DNA of 64,000 nucleotides from Spinellus fusiger (lineage: Eukaryota; Mucoromycota; Mucoromycetes; Mucorales; Phycomycetaceae). A program made the position numbers and the translations under genes. Where the stretch lies: NCBI GenBank assembly GCA_025094145.1, contig JALLLS010000073.1, positions 112,869-176,868 of the forward strand, in the 5' to 3' direction. Below the pieces are notes generated by a model. That model was given only the letters and a program-made list of their open reading frames with translations. It was not told the origin of the DNA and ran no database searches. Of the stretch, positions 36,684 to 48,695 are shown piece by piece; the stretch's first letter is position 1, and the number at the start of each line of letters is the position of its first letter.

Positions 36684-37942
36684 ATGTCTGAAAGTGTATT
36701 TGCCGATGTCAAGATTTCTCGCTCCAACACAATGAGTGTAGAAGAGTACAGATCCCGTAAAGTGGCTCTTATTACAGGTAAGTCAATAGGTCATGACTGT
36801 TTCTGATGGTGGGTGGTTAGGTGTCACTGGACAGGATGGTTCCTATCTTACAGAGTTCCTTCTCAAGAAGGGATATGAAGTGCATGGTATTATCCGTCGT
36901 TCTTCATCATTCAACACAGGACGCATTGAGCACATTTACAAAGATAGCCATGAGCAAGGTAACGTGCTTAGACACAAACAAAGAGAAAGAGAGAGAGAGA
37001 AAGAGAGAGAGAGAAAGAGCATCTTGGAACTCACTCTTACACTGTCTAGGCGTCAAGTTCTTCTTGCATTACGGTGACATGACAGATTCTACATGTCTCG
37101 TCCACATCATCTCCCAAGTACAGCCCACAGAAGTCTACAACTTGGCAGCTCAGTCCCATGTCAAGGTCTCCTTTGATATGTCAGAATACACTGGTGATGT
37201 AGATGCCCTTGGTACTCTACGTCTGTTAGATGCCATTCGTACCAATGGTCTCTCTGATAGAGTACGCTTCTACCAAGCATCTACCTCTGAACTGTACGGC
37301 AAAGTAGTGGAAACACCCCAGAAAGAAACAACTCCCTTCTACCCTCGCTCTCCCTATGGTGTCGCCAAGCTGTATGGCTTCTGGATTGTTGTGAACTATC
37401 GTGAATCCTATGGCATGTACGCCTGTAACGGTATTCTCTTCAACCACGAATCTCCTCGTCGTGGCCGTACCTTTGTCACCCGCAAGATCTCCCGTGCTGT
37501 GGCTGATATCCACTTGGGACGCCAGGAGTGTCTCTACCTCGGCAACATTGACGCCAAGCGTGACTGGGGACATGCCCGTGACTATGTAGAAGGCATGTGG
37601 CTCATGTTGCAGCAGGACGAGCCTGAGGATTTCGTCCTTGCTACTGGAGAAACCCACACAGTACGATCCTATGTAGAAAAGGCATTCGCAGTCACTGGCC
37701 GTAAGATTGTATGGGAGGGTGAGGGTGTCAATGAAATTGGCAAGGACGCCGACACTGGCAAGGTGCGTGTGCGCATTGACCCTAAATACTTCCGTCCTGC
37801 TGAGGTAGAGCTTCTTTTGGGTGATCCCACCAAGGCCCACACAATGATGGGTTGGAAGCGAAAAGTCACCTACGACGAACTGGTGACTGAGATGGTGGTG
37901 GCTGATATTGAAGGTGGCCTCAAAAATGATACTTACAATTAA
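36684..37942 (+). CDS. GMD: GDP-mannose 4,6-dehydratase (3 exons)
   Basis: This enzyme converts GDP-mannose to GDP-4-keto-6-deoxymannose, the first step to GDP-L-fucose, in the cytosol. Exons 36684-36777, 36821-36958 and 37050-37942 are in phase and give 374 residues. The NAD(P)-binding loop is formed across the first junction ([19 protein letters not shown]). [24 protein letters not shown] and [14 protein letters not shown] are classic family blocks. The short-chain dehydrogenase catalytic set is visible: STSELYG, and Tyr180-X3-Lys184 in [23 protein letters not shown] and [17 protein letters not shown] are also present. Intron 2 contains a GA-rich run. The length is normal. Fucose is a known constituent of mucoralean wall polysaccharides, so the likely role is wall or glycan synthesis. 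Confidence 0.95.
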
Positions 37943-38124
37943 AAACAGAAAAACAGAAAAAAAAAAATCCCTACATTCATTCATCCCATTTCATTCATCT
38001 GTAATAAATGCTACGTCATAAAGTGACTGTAAATGTCGACGCTTTGCTTTGTCCCCCTCCCTCTTTTCTCCCTTATCTCTTTTTCTATTTTCCTTCCTTC
38101 CCTTTTCCCTTGTTTCCTTTTCTA

Positions 38125-39193
38125 ATGGCCTCTGTCATTCCCTTTCCTCTTCGTGAGCCCCAACAAAAGGAAACCAGTCAGACCTTCCAGCCTAACCTCA
38201 ATGTGACGCTTGTTTGTCCTGACTGCAGAGTGTCCCCACCACAGATAGTAGAGGAGTTTGCGTCTGGAGATTTAGTCTGTGGTGACTGTGGCCTTGTTCT
38301 GGGGGACCGCATCATCGACACTCGTTCTGAATGGAGAACCTTTGCTAATGATGAGGGCGACGTAGGTCTTCATGTCCTTTTCAAGGCAAAAGGACCCGCT
38401 AATGTCTCTGTAGGACCCTTCTCGTGTGGGTGCTGCTGCCAATCCTCTGTTGGATGGAAACCAATTAGATACGGTGATCTCTAGAAGAGACGGCGGAACA
38501 GGAGCCGCCAAGGATTTGAATAAAGTGCATGGAAGAGCCACGGCTGTCAAAGGAGAGCGTAACCTTGTACAGGCTTACAAAGAGATCAGTGCCATGTGTG
38601 ACTCGATCTCTCTCTCCAAGCTAGTGAGCGATACTACCAAGCAGCTGTACAAAAGAGTAGAAGATGAGAAGCTGCTGAGAGGCAAATCCAGTGACGCCAT
38701 CATTGCTGCTTGCATCTTCATTGCCTGTCGACAGGAGAAGGTGGGGCGTACATTTAGAGAGATTTGTGCTTTGACTCGAGTGCCAAAGAAGGAGATTGGA
38801 CGCTGTTACAAGTCACTCCAGTCCAAACTACAGACCTCCACTACGATTATGAACTCAGAAGACTTGATGTCTCGTTTCTGCTCCAACCTACAACTGACCA
38901 ATTATGTGCAAAAGGCGGGCATTGACCTTGTCAAGCGTGCCAAAGAGTTGGGGACATTGGCAGGCAAGTCACCTATTTCAGTAGCTGCTGCTTGTATCTA
39001 CCTTGTCTCCTATCTCTACCGACAGCCCAAGAGCACACGTGACATTGCCCATGTTGCAGGTGTATCAGAAGTCACCATCAAGAGTGCCTACAAGACTCTC
39101 TATGCAGAGAGAGAGAATCTACTCGATTTGGTCTCTCTTCGGGCAAAAGCCAATGGAGAGAATCTGAGTTTTGATGATCTTGCTCTTCCTTAA
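38125..39193 (+). CDS. SUA7: Transcription initiation factor TFIIB (2 exons)
   Basis: TFIIB bridges TBP and RNA polymerase II at promoters. Exons 38125-38361 and 38414-39193 are in phase and give 338 residues. The N-terminal zinc ribbon is present ([15 protein letters not shown] with [10 protein letters not shown]). The B-reader/B-linker follows ([10 protein letters not shown], then [15 protein letters not shown] across the junction). Two cyclin repeats come next, for example [16 protein letters not shown] with [10 protein letters not shown], and [17 protein letters not shown] with [20 protein letters not shown]. The start was placed at 38125 because the family N-terminus is short. An in-frame ATG at 38008 lies in a pyrimidine-rich leader. 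It begins 182 bases after the GMD stop, on the same strand. Confidence 0.95.
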
Positions 39194-39256
39194 TAAATAC
39201 GTCACGCAGCTGTTCTTTTTTTTTTTTCTTCTTTTCTTTTCCTTTCTCATTTATTG

Positions 39257-42200
39257 ATGGACAGCATGTATGCACTGTTTGCGCTTATTCCCCTTGCACT
39301 GAGTGGACTGCTGTTATTCTATCATCAGAGAACATTCGGCACCCTTGATATCACCACACAGAACGTTGCTTACAATAAAAGTGCCTATGGTCATGTGTTG
39401 GACTGGAACTCATATGCTCTCAAGGTGCATGGCGTACCTACCATGATCCTCTCGGGTGAATTCCACTACTGGAGAGTGCCTGACAAGGAACGGTGGCCTG
39501 CTCTTCTGCGCCAGTACCGTGCAGCAGGACTCAACACAATTCGTATCTACTTTCATTGGGGATACCATTCTCCCGATGAAAATGTCTACCTATTTGACGG
39601 CAATAGAGACGTCGACTATCTCCTCAAGCTGTGTGAGGAGATTGGACTGTATGTATTAGCAGCACCTGGCCCTTATATCTGTGCAGAAACACAGGCAGGA
39701 GGCTATCCCTCTTGGCTAATCGCCAAACGCCATTTGAACATACGCCATAATAGAATGATGTTGTGGCGTACATACGACCCTTTGTTCGCTGCCTATGAAG
39801 TGCAGTGGCTGCATAATCTACTTCCCATCATTGCTAAACATCAAATCACTGAGGGTGGATGTGTTTTATCAGTTCAGATTGATAATGAATTGTTTGAGAC
39901 CCTTAAGATTCTACCTGTGGGTCTGAGAGATCAGATGAGAGTGTTGGCCAAGGCTACACGCGATGCAGGCACCAATGTACCACTCTTCACTAATGATGGG
40001 TTTGAGGAGGGTGGGTGGGTGCCAAATGCAGGGCATCCGTGGGGAGGATCCTCTACACGTTTTGGCATTGATCTCTATGGGTTTGATAAATATGTTGGTA
40101 AGTCCATAGTGTGTGTGTGTGTGTGTGTTATATCTAGGGAAGAAGTGCTAATGAGGGCGGGACATTAGTATTTGCTCCTAGTAGCTCTCCCAAGAGCTGG
40201 CTTGTGGATGGAAATTACTCTTTATCAGAATGGGGTGAGTGGAATCCAAAGACCATCGAGAACTCCATGGATGGGCTGGAAAAGACAGTGCGTGGGTTTG
40301 GAGGAGGTGCTAAAGAAGTGAGTTCTATTTCTACGCCTGTCAGATTGAGAACTAACGTTAGAATGTGCTTTAGTCTCCTTTGTTTATTCCTGAACTCCAG
40401 GGTGGTTGGTTCAATCATTACCAACTGTCTCATACGTATGATCATATTCATGACTATTATGGTGATCAATACACCAAACTTATTGTTGAATCTTCTCTTG
40501 CCCAGGGCATTACTATGGTCAATGTTTATATGTTCTATGGCGGTACCAATTGGGGTGCTTTGGGTGATCCGTAAGTACTCATGTCCCTCACTGTATCTAC
40601 GAATAGATGGCTTATTCTGTTATTACAGAGATGTCTATACTTCCTACGACTATTCAGCTTGTATCCGTGAGTTTGGTATGATGTCTTCTCGTGGAAGATC
40701 TTTGAGAGAAACACTCCTATTTGCCCACTCCTTCTCGCCTTATTTTACACAGACAGAGCGTGCAATGAAACCAAGCATCGAGACGTCTATTCCTCATACA
40801 TTGAATACACAGAGAGTGGCTGTGAATGCAGATCAGGCAGTGGAATTCAACTTCTTCCGTAATTTTGATAGAAAGCATCGCTCTACCTTTCAAGTATCGA
40901 TGCAATATCCTCACTCCTTCTCTTTGGATATCCACCTTCCTTACAAGACATCCTTCATAGGTCTCAGCAACTACACTGCTGACAATGGACTTGTTTTATT
41001 GTTATCCACTCTTCCTATCTACCTGAGAATGGTAGATGCACAAACACACCAAGAGGTATGGATCCTCCAGCCCAATGCTGTAGGAGCATTGGCTTTCCAG
41101 CATCAGGAGATGGAAGTCACTGGCACAATGCATGTGGAGGCTGTTCATCAACAAGGCCCTATTTCCATTATCAAGTTCAATAAGAAATCCGGCTACACTC
41201 TATTAGAAACAGCCAAAGGAAAACTGCATATCATTGGTCTTGATGCCCAAGACATCAGCACTCTGTATGCAGATTATACACTCCAAGGAAAAATAGGATT
41301 GGTAGCATGGGGTGCTGATACCTTTTTCCATGACACCATGTCCCACACACTGAATATTCACTACCAACGATCTCAAAGCAAGATCCATCTTCTCTCCTTT
41401 ATGCCTCCCAAAGACAGTCGCATGAAGCAGGCACTGGATTCTCTCTTGTACACAACGTCATTTGATGACCATCTTCATGAGAGATTCCCGTTGCCAGTGA
41501 ACATTCCCATCAGTGCATGGAAGGCACGGTCTGTAGACTGGGATTCCTTTGCTTGGGAGCCACTCCAGACACGCCACGGAAAACCTGTATGGGATTCCTT
41601 GGACTACCTTTATACCAGTGGCCATGTCCTGTACAAGACTCACTTCAACACACCTTCTGATGCCCGTGCTTCTCTTCGTCTCAATGTACGCCACAGAGCC
41701 ACTGTACTGGTGAATGGCCAAATCATAGGAGGCCACACCACCTACTCCCATCAGCTGTTCTCAGCAGGAGCCAAAATTGGACCTGATCCGTGGTTTTTGG
41801 GGAAAAAGACCTATGATATCTCGCCCTATCTGAATCGACAAGGTCATTTGGAGAATGAAGTGATTGTTGTGGTAGACAGCTTTGGCTTGAGTCGACAGGC
41901 ATTTATTATGAATGATGTGCGTAATCCACGTGGTGTTATTCATGCCAGTGTGCAAGGATCTCAGATGAAGCCTACTGAAGAATGGAAGATTGCAGGTGTG
42001 GATGTGCGTCGTCTTGAACAGCCTTACAATACCACTGGGTTTCCTGATGAACACAGTCATGAGAATGATGATAAGAGCAGCAGTCCATGGCAGTCTATTC
42101 ATGTCTATGAAGAAGAGGGCTATTCTTTCAAAGTGGAAAAGAAGGGGGTTCAGTGGATACAGTGTGTATTCAATGATGGGCTCAAGAGTGCCTCGGATAC

Positions 42201-42492
42201 AATGAAAGTGCCTCTCCGTCTTCATTTGGAGGGGGCCATGACAGCCAATGTCTATTTGAATGGTCTATTGATTGCTCGTTATTATGGCAATGGAGATGGA
42301 CCTCAGCATGACTTTTATCTTCCTGATGAGTTGGTGCAGAAGAAGTCAAATGTTCTCAAGATGCTTGTCTATACCTGGGAGGAGACAGTGGCCAAGGTAG
42401 TGGTTGCAGGATGGCCAGTGGATCCTGTGAGTGGCAATCTAGATACTGAAAAGGCCGAGTATATGGTGTGGAAGGATACCCTTTCTATTTAG
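39257..42492 (+). CDS. Beta-galactosidase, glycoside hydrolase family 35 (4 exons)
   Basis: GH35 enzymes remove terminal beta-galactose from glycans. Exons 39257-40097, 40169-40317, 40374-40570 and 40629-42492 are in phase and give 1016 residues. The N-terminus has a hydrophobic signal or anchor segment (ALFALIPLALSGLLLFYH). The catalytic barrel shows ILSGEFHYWRVP, AAGLNTIRIYFHWG and AAPGPYICAET. The acid/base is Glu211 in QIDNEL, and the nucleophile is Glu337 in FIPELQGGWFNHY. MFYGGTNWG closes the barrel. C-terminal jelly-roll-like regions follow (VLVNGQIIGGH, TANVYLNGLLIARY). The 3' site of intron 1 was chosen at 40168 because it restores YVVFAP. That intron carries a (GT)n tract at 40109-40128. 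It starts only 64 bases after the TFIIB stop. Confidence 0.93.
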
Positions 42493-44376
42493 TGGTCTTC
42501 TATGTGTATAGGAGACTGTGTATCATGATGTAATAGGATACACATCAAATAAACGGAATAGTCTCGTATGAACTAGTAGTGTGTGTTGATTGATACCAAG
42601 GAAGAGGATTGATTTCACAGTAGTGATGTGTATATAAAAATAAAAATAAAAATAAAAATATAGATAGTTTCATTCTTACATCTCACTTTCTATTCTTTGG
42701 ACTTCATATATGATGAACACTGCTCTTTATTACTGTTTTTATTGGTAGAACACCTTTCTTCTTCTATCAATTATGTGCAAATGTATAGATAAAGCCTTGC
42801 ACATGTTCCATATCAGCAGTAATTTATCATTCATATATCAAATATTATATCATTTGCGAATTATTGACAATGAAATTTAAATTCAAAATAGAATAGTTTT
42901 AATCTGCCACTTGTTTGCGAGAGAACGTGTTCATCACGAAATCAAAATAAATAAATAATAGTAATAATAGAATTCATAGTAGCTAGAATGAGCTACTCTC
43001 CTTTGAAACAGTAGCACACCCTTGGGATTCGTAGTCCACTGACGAGAGGGTCTTGGTATAGAATGAAATAAAGCAGAATGAAATAGAATTAGGATGGGTT
43101 TTGTGCATTCTATTATGTGATTCTGTAATGTTTGATTATTATTTCTCACTGAGCTAGGTATTACTTGTGGCACACCTTTCTATTTTATTTTATTTTATTT
43201 ATTTATTTTGCATAAAGAGGATATGCCTGTGCCTGAAAAATAAAAAGAGTCTTCTAGGTGAATATTTCTCCGATTCCTGGGTCTATTAAAATAAAGTTTT
43301 CATCAATAATAGATCGTCATTATAAGAATAGAATTGATGCTAGAGCAAGCACTAGAACAAAAGCAGAAGACTAGAAATAGAAGTGGCAATGACAATGACA
43401 ATGGACATTTTACCAGGAGTAGCAGAAACACTGCCAAGAATAGTAGAAAATAACAGAGATTGGATTAGAAACAATAGTCACCACACTTTTAAAGTCTATT
43501 TGGTGGGTATAACTAAGAAAGATACCTATCAGACTGTTTTGTAATCAATGCAGCCAGTCTTGCCGGACGATCCTTTCTTATTGAAAGATAAAAATACAAA
43601 CAGATAGATCTTCATGTGGCATACTCTATTTTGTAATAGTTCAGATAGATGTTTATTCAACGCCAAAATAAGATAGGGATCTAAAGACAAGCCAAGGCAT
43701 GACTCACATATCAATAGCAACTTGGGGAAAGTGCATTGACTGTTCAAAGGGTGTCTTTGTAGGGCAAACATATTCTTTATCAACTCATGTTGGGGCTCAG
43801 ATTTATTATCAAAGAAAAACCAAAAGACATGGCTAGTCCAATACATATTATTATTATTATTATTAGTGGTGGTGGTGGTGGTGGTATGAAAAGAAGGGAT
43901 TTGAGGGGTTTGAGGGATTTGAGGGGTTATTCATGATACTTATAGTATTAATACTATGAGTAAGTATCAATACTAATATTGCTTGTACCATCATTAGCAC
44001 TAGCACTAGCACCAGCACCAACACCTGCACTAGCACTTACTTCTAATAGTAGCTGTTAATAACAAGAGGGATCATTGTCTGGACACTCTTTCCTCTTGTA
44101 TCTCAACAGTGACCCGGGTAAAACCATCTTTTTTTCTTTTGCAGATTGACATCATAGCCATCAATAACTCATATTGTAAAAACCTGTAGATCAGTTCTAT
44201 CTCTTGGCAGAACTATGAATAGCTAAAACAGATAACACTAAGCCAAAAAGTGGCAAATGTTTATACTAAGAACTATTAAGCAAAGAAAAGAAAGAAATAG
44301 GAAAATGGGTTGATCTTGATTTATTATAAATACCCAAGCATCTCTCTAACAAAAGAGATCATTATTCAAATACATT
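42493..44376. other. Intergenic, no gene called
   Basis: Contains (AAAAAT)n at about 42626-42660, (TTTTA)n near 43181, and an (ATT)n-(GGT)n compound repeat at about 43848-43886. A 105-codon minus-strand frame at 43529-43846 has plausible composition but no recognised domain and no ATG context beyond the repeat. Confidence 0.5.
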
Positions 44377-45228
44377 ATGAAGACATCTCTTATCACTGCT
44401 CTTTTGTCTCTTGCTGCCCTTGCCTTTGCTCAAGAAATACCCACCACTACCACAACAACAACAACAACAACAAACACAACAAGTACTGTTGTTATTACCC
44501 AGCCCTTGCCTGGTGCTTCATGGAGGATTGGTTCTTCCCACAATGTTACTTGGCAAAATCCCCAGAACATTGTGGATGCATTAATGATTCGTCTCATGCG
44601 TGGAGATCCTGATGCCCTTGAGGTTGTGATAACATTGGCAACGGATGTAGATGTCTCCAAGGGATCTGCTATGGTGATACTGCCTCAGAATGTGACAGGT
44701 GGATCCAACTACTCTATTGCAGTTGGATCAAACCCCAGCCAGACAGCCTACATTGGTGGTTTGAATATTACAGAGGATGGTTCTAGTGCTTCTCCAGTCA
44801 GTGCTTCTACTTCTCCAGTCAGTGCTTCTAATTCTCCAGTCAGTTCTGCTGCTGTCACTGCTGCTACTCCTGCTGATATCACTGGTTCATCTGCTGCTCC
44901 CTCTGCTACTCCTGCTGTTCCCTCTGCTCTTTCCAGCTCTATCTTGGCCGCACCTGCTAAACGTCAAGTCAACAGTTCAAGTGGCCCTGCTGCACCTACT
45001 CCACCTACTCCACCCACTTCTGCTTCTGCCAACAATATTGGTTCTTCAATTGCCTCTGTTGTTTCTGCTGCTACAAGTGCTATTGCTGGTGTTGGCAGCA
45101 GTGCTACTAGTGTCGTTGGCAGCATTCCTACACAAACCCCCACTTCTGCTGGCATTCCAGGTGTTTTTATGAATATCCCTCTGCTTGTTGCTTCTGTCCC
45201 AGTGGTGGCTGTCTTTTTTACCCTTTAA
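44377..45228 (+). CDS. GPI-type Ser/Thr-rich cell-surface protein (Kre9/Knh1-like N domain)
   Basis: This is a single-exon gene of 283 residues. A clear signal peptide comes first (MKTSLITALLSLAALAFAQ), then a run of about 12 Thr. An Ig-like domain of the 'Ser-Thr-rich GPI-anchored membrane protein' family follows (VVITQPLPGASWRIGSSHNV, then TW, later NYSIAVGSNPSQTAYIGGL). Next is a long Ser/Ala/Pro/Thr-rich stalk with repeated SASTSPV units. A C-terminal hydrophobic segment (IPLLVASVPVVAVFFTL) preceded by small residues looks like a GPI-attachment signal. Several N-glycosylation sequons are present. It is likely a wall or plasma-membrane glycoprotein; no enzymatic motif is visible. Confidence 0.85.
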   Translation: MKTSLITALLSLAALAFAQEIPTTTTTTTTTTNTTSTVVITQPLPGASWRIGSSHNVTWQNPQNIVDALMIRLMRGDPDALEVVITLATDVDVSKGSAMVILPQNVTGGSNYSIAVGSNPSQTAYIGGLNITEDGSSASPVSASTSPVSASNSPVSSAAVTAATPADITGSSAAPSATPAVPSALSSSILAAPAKRQVNSSSGPAAPTPPTPPTSASANNIGSSIASVVSAATSAIAGVGSSATSVVGSIPTQTPTSAGIPGVFMNIPLLVASVPVVAVFFTL

Positions 45229-46009
45229 AAAAAGAAGAGATTTCCCTGTTCTCTCTATTTCAATGTTCGTCTATTGTAATGTTTCAATGCTTTATTGTAG
45301 AATACCCTATAGCTCCTTCTTCATTCCCAGTAGGCATTCCCAATAGGCATTCCCAATAGGCATTGACTTATTGCCCTGAATACCTCTCTTTTTATTTTTA
45401 TTTTCATTATCTTGCTATTATAGTGCCTATGCCTTTCTATCAAAAATATATACCAATTTACACAATCAATAGCATGGTTATCTACAGTAATGTGTGTTCA
45501 ATGAACACTTGTCTTGTTTTGTCTTATTCTTACTGCTGTGGTAATAGATAGAATGAACCCCTTCTACATCTCTAAAACAATGAAGAGTGTATTGAGTTCA
45601 TACCCACTTTTTCATCGAGTCATTGGAGATGGAAACAGGGACACACTAGTCATGTTTTCCTTTTCAAAGCTCTCTTGACACTTTCTAAAGCATTCCCTCA
45701 GGAGTCCTTTGGATCTCTTTTGGAATTAGAAAACATCCCCCTTTTCCCTTTGCTTATTTTCCCGCTCTTGGTCTAAGGATTCTAAGAATTCAAACTCATA
45801 GACTGTGTGGCTCTTTCTCCCCTTTTCCCCCCTTCAAATGCTGCTATTGAAATGATGTGCAGTCTGTGGATTCCACTTGGTGTTTCCATAGTATAGACTG
45901 TGGATTCGCATTTGCATTTCACACTTCAAACACTTATGCCATACAAACCCTTTGTTTATTTAAAACGATGATCTCTGTGGTGGCTGGTGTATTGACGAGG
46001 GAGGTAGTC
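45229..46009. other. Intergenic
   Basis: 3' flank of the GPI protein gene up to the left terminus of the TIR element. No gene is seen. Short direct repeats of AGGCATTCCCAAT occur at about 45332-45362. Confidence 0.5.
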
Positions 46010-48425
46010 TACACACCAGGAGATTTTCTGGCTTTTAACCAGATACACGCTATCTCCTTTACGTAAAAAAATATTCTGCCTTTTATGGGGCTGTGTTTAA
46101 AATCAAAGGTTTGCAAGTATCTAAATCTTTCTTTCCTTTTGTGGATACCTCAATATCAAATTGTATTATCAATAAAATATATTGTTTATGAATAAAATTG
46201 TTTATTGTAATACTGTAGCTAATAACATACTATTACTATAGCTACTGCTGCTCTAGGCGTATTCCTTCATAGCAATAGAACCCACAACCTAAAGGCCTTG
46301 TGCTTTATTCTTGGGAGATAGATAACTATGTTCAGGAGTATACCCTAGAGACTCTAGATAGTATAGAAGACCACCTAAGACTGACTTGAAAGGAGTCTTT
46401 ACTTGCCTAATAACAATACAATGAGTGTCTTGTGGAATACAATGAGCTCAAGCCCAGATGAAGACGCTGCTTACCTTTTTATCTCAAGAATAGTCCTTGG
46501 TAGTGTCTATCACTTCCTTCTATTGTTTCTCTTTGTTAATAATGGCACATTACCTTGCTCAGTTATGCTCATATTGAGGAGTACTTGATTGTTATACTGT
46601 GGGCTTAAGGATAGCACATGTTAAACAATAAATTCAGTGATTGAGTTGTAATGTCAGGTTTGCTTCTTCCTTTTATCCAACTTTCAGTGTTTAATTACAC
46701 AGTCCATAGTCAATGCCAAGACAGACAGACAGTGAAAATGTTCTTTTCAAATACATTGACCAACCAAAGAAATAGTGTGACTTTATTGTTCATATATTTC
46801 TTTTTTTTTACTATGAATTTGTCTAATTTGCTGTTCTCAAGCAATAGCTATGGCTTTTATAGAACATTCAAGAAGACTGGGAAGGGTAACTGTCCTGTCC
46901 TATAGTGTGTATACTCTTGATCATGTATTTCAAGTCCATAGAATTCCAGAAAGTGATTTTATTGTAAAAGAAGAAAAAAGGTTTCTCTCTTCCCTTGAAA
47001 CATACATAGGACAAGAAGAAGGAATCCATCTCTGAACTTACTGAGATGTTATTACCGTATAACTTTGATTCTTATAGCTTAAAAAGATATGTATATAAGT
47101 AGCCTCAAGATATATACTATTTAACTTTGTAAAAATATATCCTTTATTCTGTAATAAAGGGCACTGCAGTTATCAACAAGACGACTAAAGAGATGAATTT
47201 GTAGTAGTTTGGTCTTTAGCAGGGACAACGAAATGGAGTATTAGTAAAAAGGCTAGTCTAGGGAAACCAAAGAGGGTACATGAACAGGAACACAACACAC
47301 GATTTGATCACAACGGGTAACTAGGCAACTGTTTTTTAAGCAATTCTATTTCTTTTTTTAAATGTTGTTGTAGTCTGCATTACTTTGGTAGTTCTGATTA
47401 AGCAAATGAGTTGTGAAAATTCGTCTTGTTCTCTTCTGCTTGGATATTAATACCTGCTAATTGCACTGTCTGTTGTTTTTCATAACTTCTACCCTCTTTA
47501 ACTTGTTTGCCTTTGTCTGGCATATAAACCAACAGTTGTGATCTGGTGAGTGTTTGTGTATGTTTATTATGTCTGACATGTTAGTCAGTTTCTATTTTAT
47601 ATTCTTTTATTTTAATAAACCCAGTGAATCCGTTACAAAGACAAAGGCAGGAAGTAGGTGCCAGTGCAAGGGTAATACGACATACATAGAGAGTACATTA
47701 ATACATCTCGAACTAACTATTTTTACTATTATTTTATTAGTGAAAAGGAGTATTAGCACCTAAAAAGATTGGAGTATGATCCTACCAATCTGCCAGTCGT
47801 TGCTTATGACAGGAATAAAGGTAAAAGATGCTGTCAAGTTTAAAGGTCATCGTGTTAGTTTGACAAAAAATTTATATCAATCATTGAAAAAAGAGACAAA
47901 AGGATGGAGATCTTCTTGTAGTTGATGTTGATAAGTTCCGAACATCAAAGATGAACATGATTGACCTCTCACTCAATATGAAAAGCTCTTCTAACAGTTA
48001 TTTTCTTTTCTTCTTTTGTTCTCAAGATCTGCCACACTTGTAGCACACATAGCCTCACCGAAATATTAGTAAATTTCAACAGTATCCACGCTTGCCAAAG
48101 TTGCGGAATTGTTTGGAACAGAGATGTGAATGCATCAAAGAATATCTATACAATTTCAGAAGAGGCTTTGAATGGTCGCCACCGACCAGTTCCTTTCTGT
48201 CGAGAAGCATAGATACTCTTTGATGCATTCATATTATATATCGCCACATCGAAAGTGGTTTCCTCTGGGATTCAGATATTTACAGGTAAATCTACATAAT
48301 AATCTTTATTTAAGAACTAACATGAATATATTTCACTTTTTTTGCTCCTTTTCAAATTTATATCATTTCTAAACAATTGTATTTCGACTATTTCCTTTTA
48401 TATCCTAAAGACCTCCTGGTGTGTA
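46010..48425 (+). mobile_element. 2.4-kb TIR element carrying a Fanzor/TnpB-like relic
   Basis: The element is bounded by an inverted 13-mer, TACACACCAGGAG at 46010-46022 and CTCCTGGTGTGTA at 48413-48425. Outer TA dinucleotides could be the target duplication. The left 750 or so bases align with the shortened copy at 9463-10600, including a 60-codon frame at 46403-46588 that is about 90% identical. The right end (ATTTCCTT-TATAT-CC, then CTGGTGTGTA) aligns with the right end of that copy. The region from about 47160 to 48212 carries decayed TnpB/Fanzor-like coding sequence. No transposase of another class is seen inside, so the mobilising enzyme is unknown. Confidence 0.7.
47160..48212 (+). 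pseudogene. Fanzor (eukaryotic TnpB homologue)-like, decayed
   Basis: Fanzors are eukaryotic homologues of TnpB, and characterised members are RNA-guided nucleases. The C-terminal part is clear: a frame from 48027 reads ICHTCSTHSL, then ACQSCGIVWNRDVNASKNIY and a tail GRHRPVPFCREA ending at TAG 48212. This gives two CxxC pairs (48030-48041 and 48093-48104) and the final RuvC-type Asp in WNRDVNA. Upstream, in another frame, GDLLVVDVDKFRTSK (about 47905-47951) matches the 'DEFRTS' block. Before that, in a third frame, are NLPVVAYD and DAVKFKGHRVSLTKNLYQ. A possible start of the domain lies near 47190 (FVVVWSLAGTTKWS). At least two frame breaks (about 47900 and 48000-48027) and stops interrupt it; one could be a short intron. 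It is called a pseudogene; the 5' limit is uncertain. Confidence 0.7.
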
Positions 48426-48695
48426 TAAAGAGAAGCCTATTTGTTAAAGACAACAGAATCACAGAATCACAATGAAATAATAAATATTTATACTGCCTCC
48501 TTCCATCAACACCTTTACTGTCATTTTATACTGATCCATAGGTGAATAGGGCTAAACCACAAGCAGAAGAGAAGAAACCAGCCACTCTGCTATACTCTCC
48601 AGTCATTTCCCTCTCTTAACACTGCATGACTAACACTTTTATCAGATAAAAGGAGAAGAAAGAAAAAGGAAAAAGGAAAAAGGAAAAAAGGCTGC
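48426..48695. other. Short intergenic spacer
   Basis: Spacer between the TIR element and the SPRY gene 3' end, with an (AAAAAGG)n-like run at about 48664-48690. No gene is seen. Confidence 0.6.

Noticed and set aside
43529..43846. 105-codon minus-strand ORF with Leu/Cys-rich content
   Set aside because: It starts at an ATT-triplet repeat, has no recognised domain, and no partner exons with good splice sites were found.
44777..45172. Leu-rich alternative frame inside the GPI protein gene
   Set aside because: Shadow frame of the Ser/Pro-rich repeat coding region.
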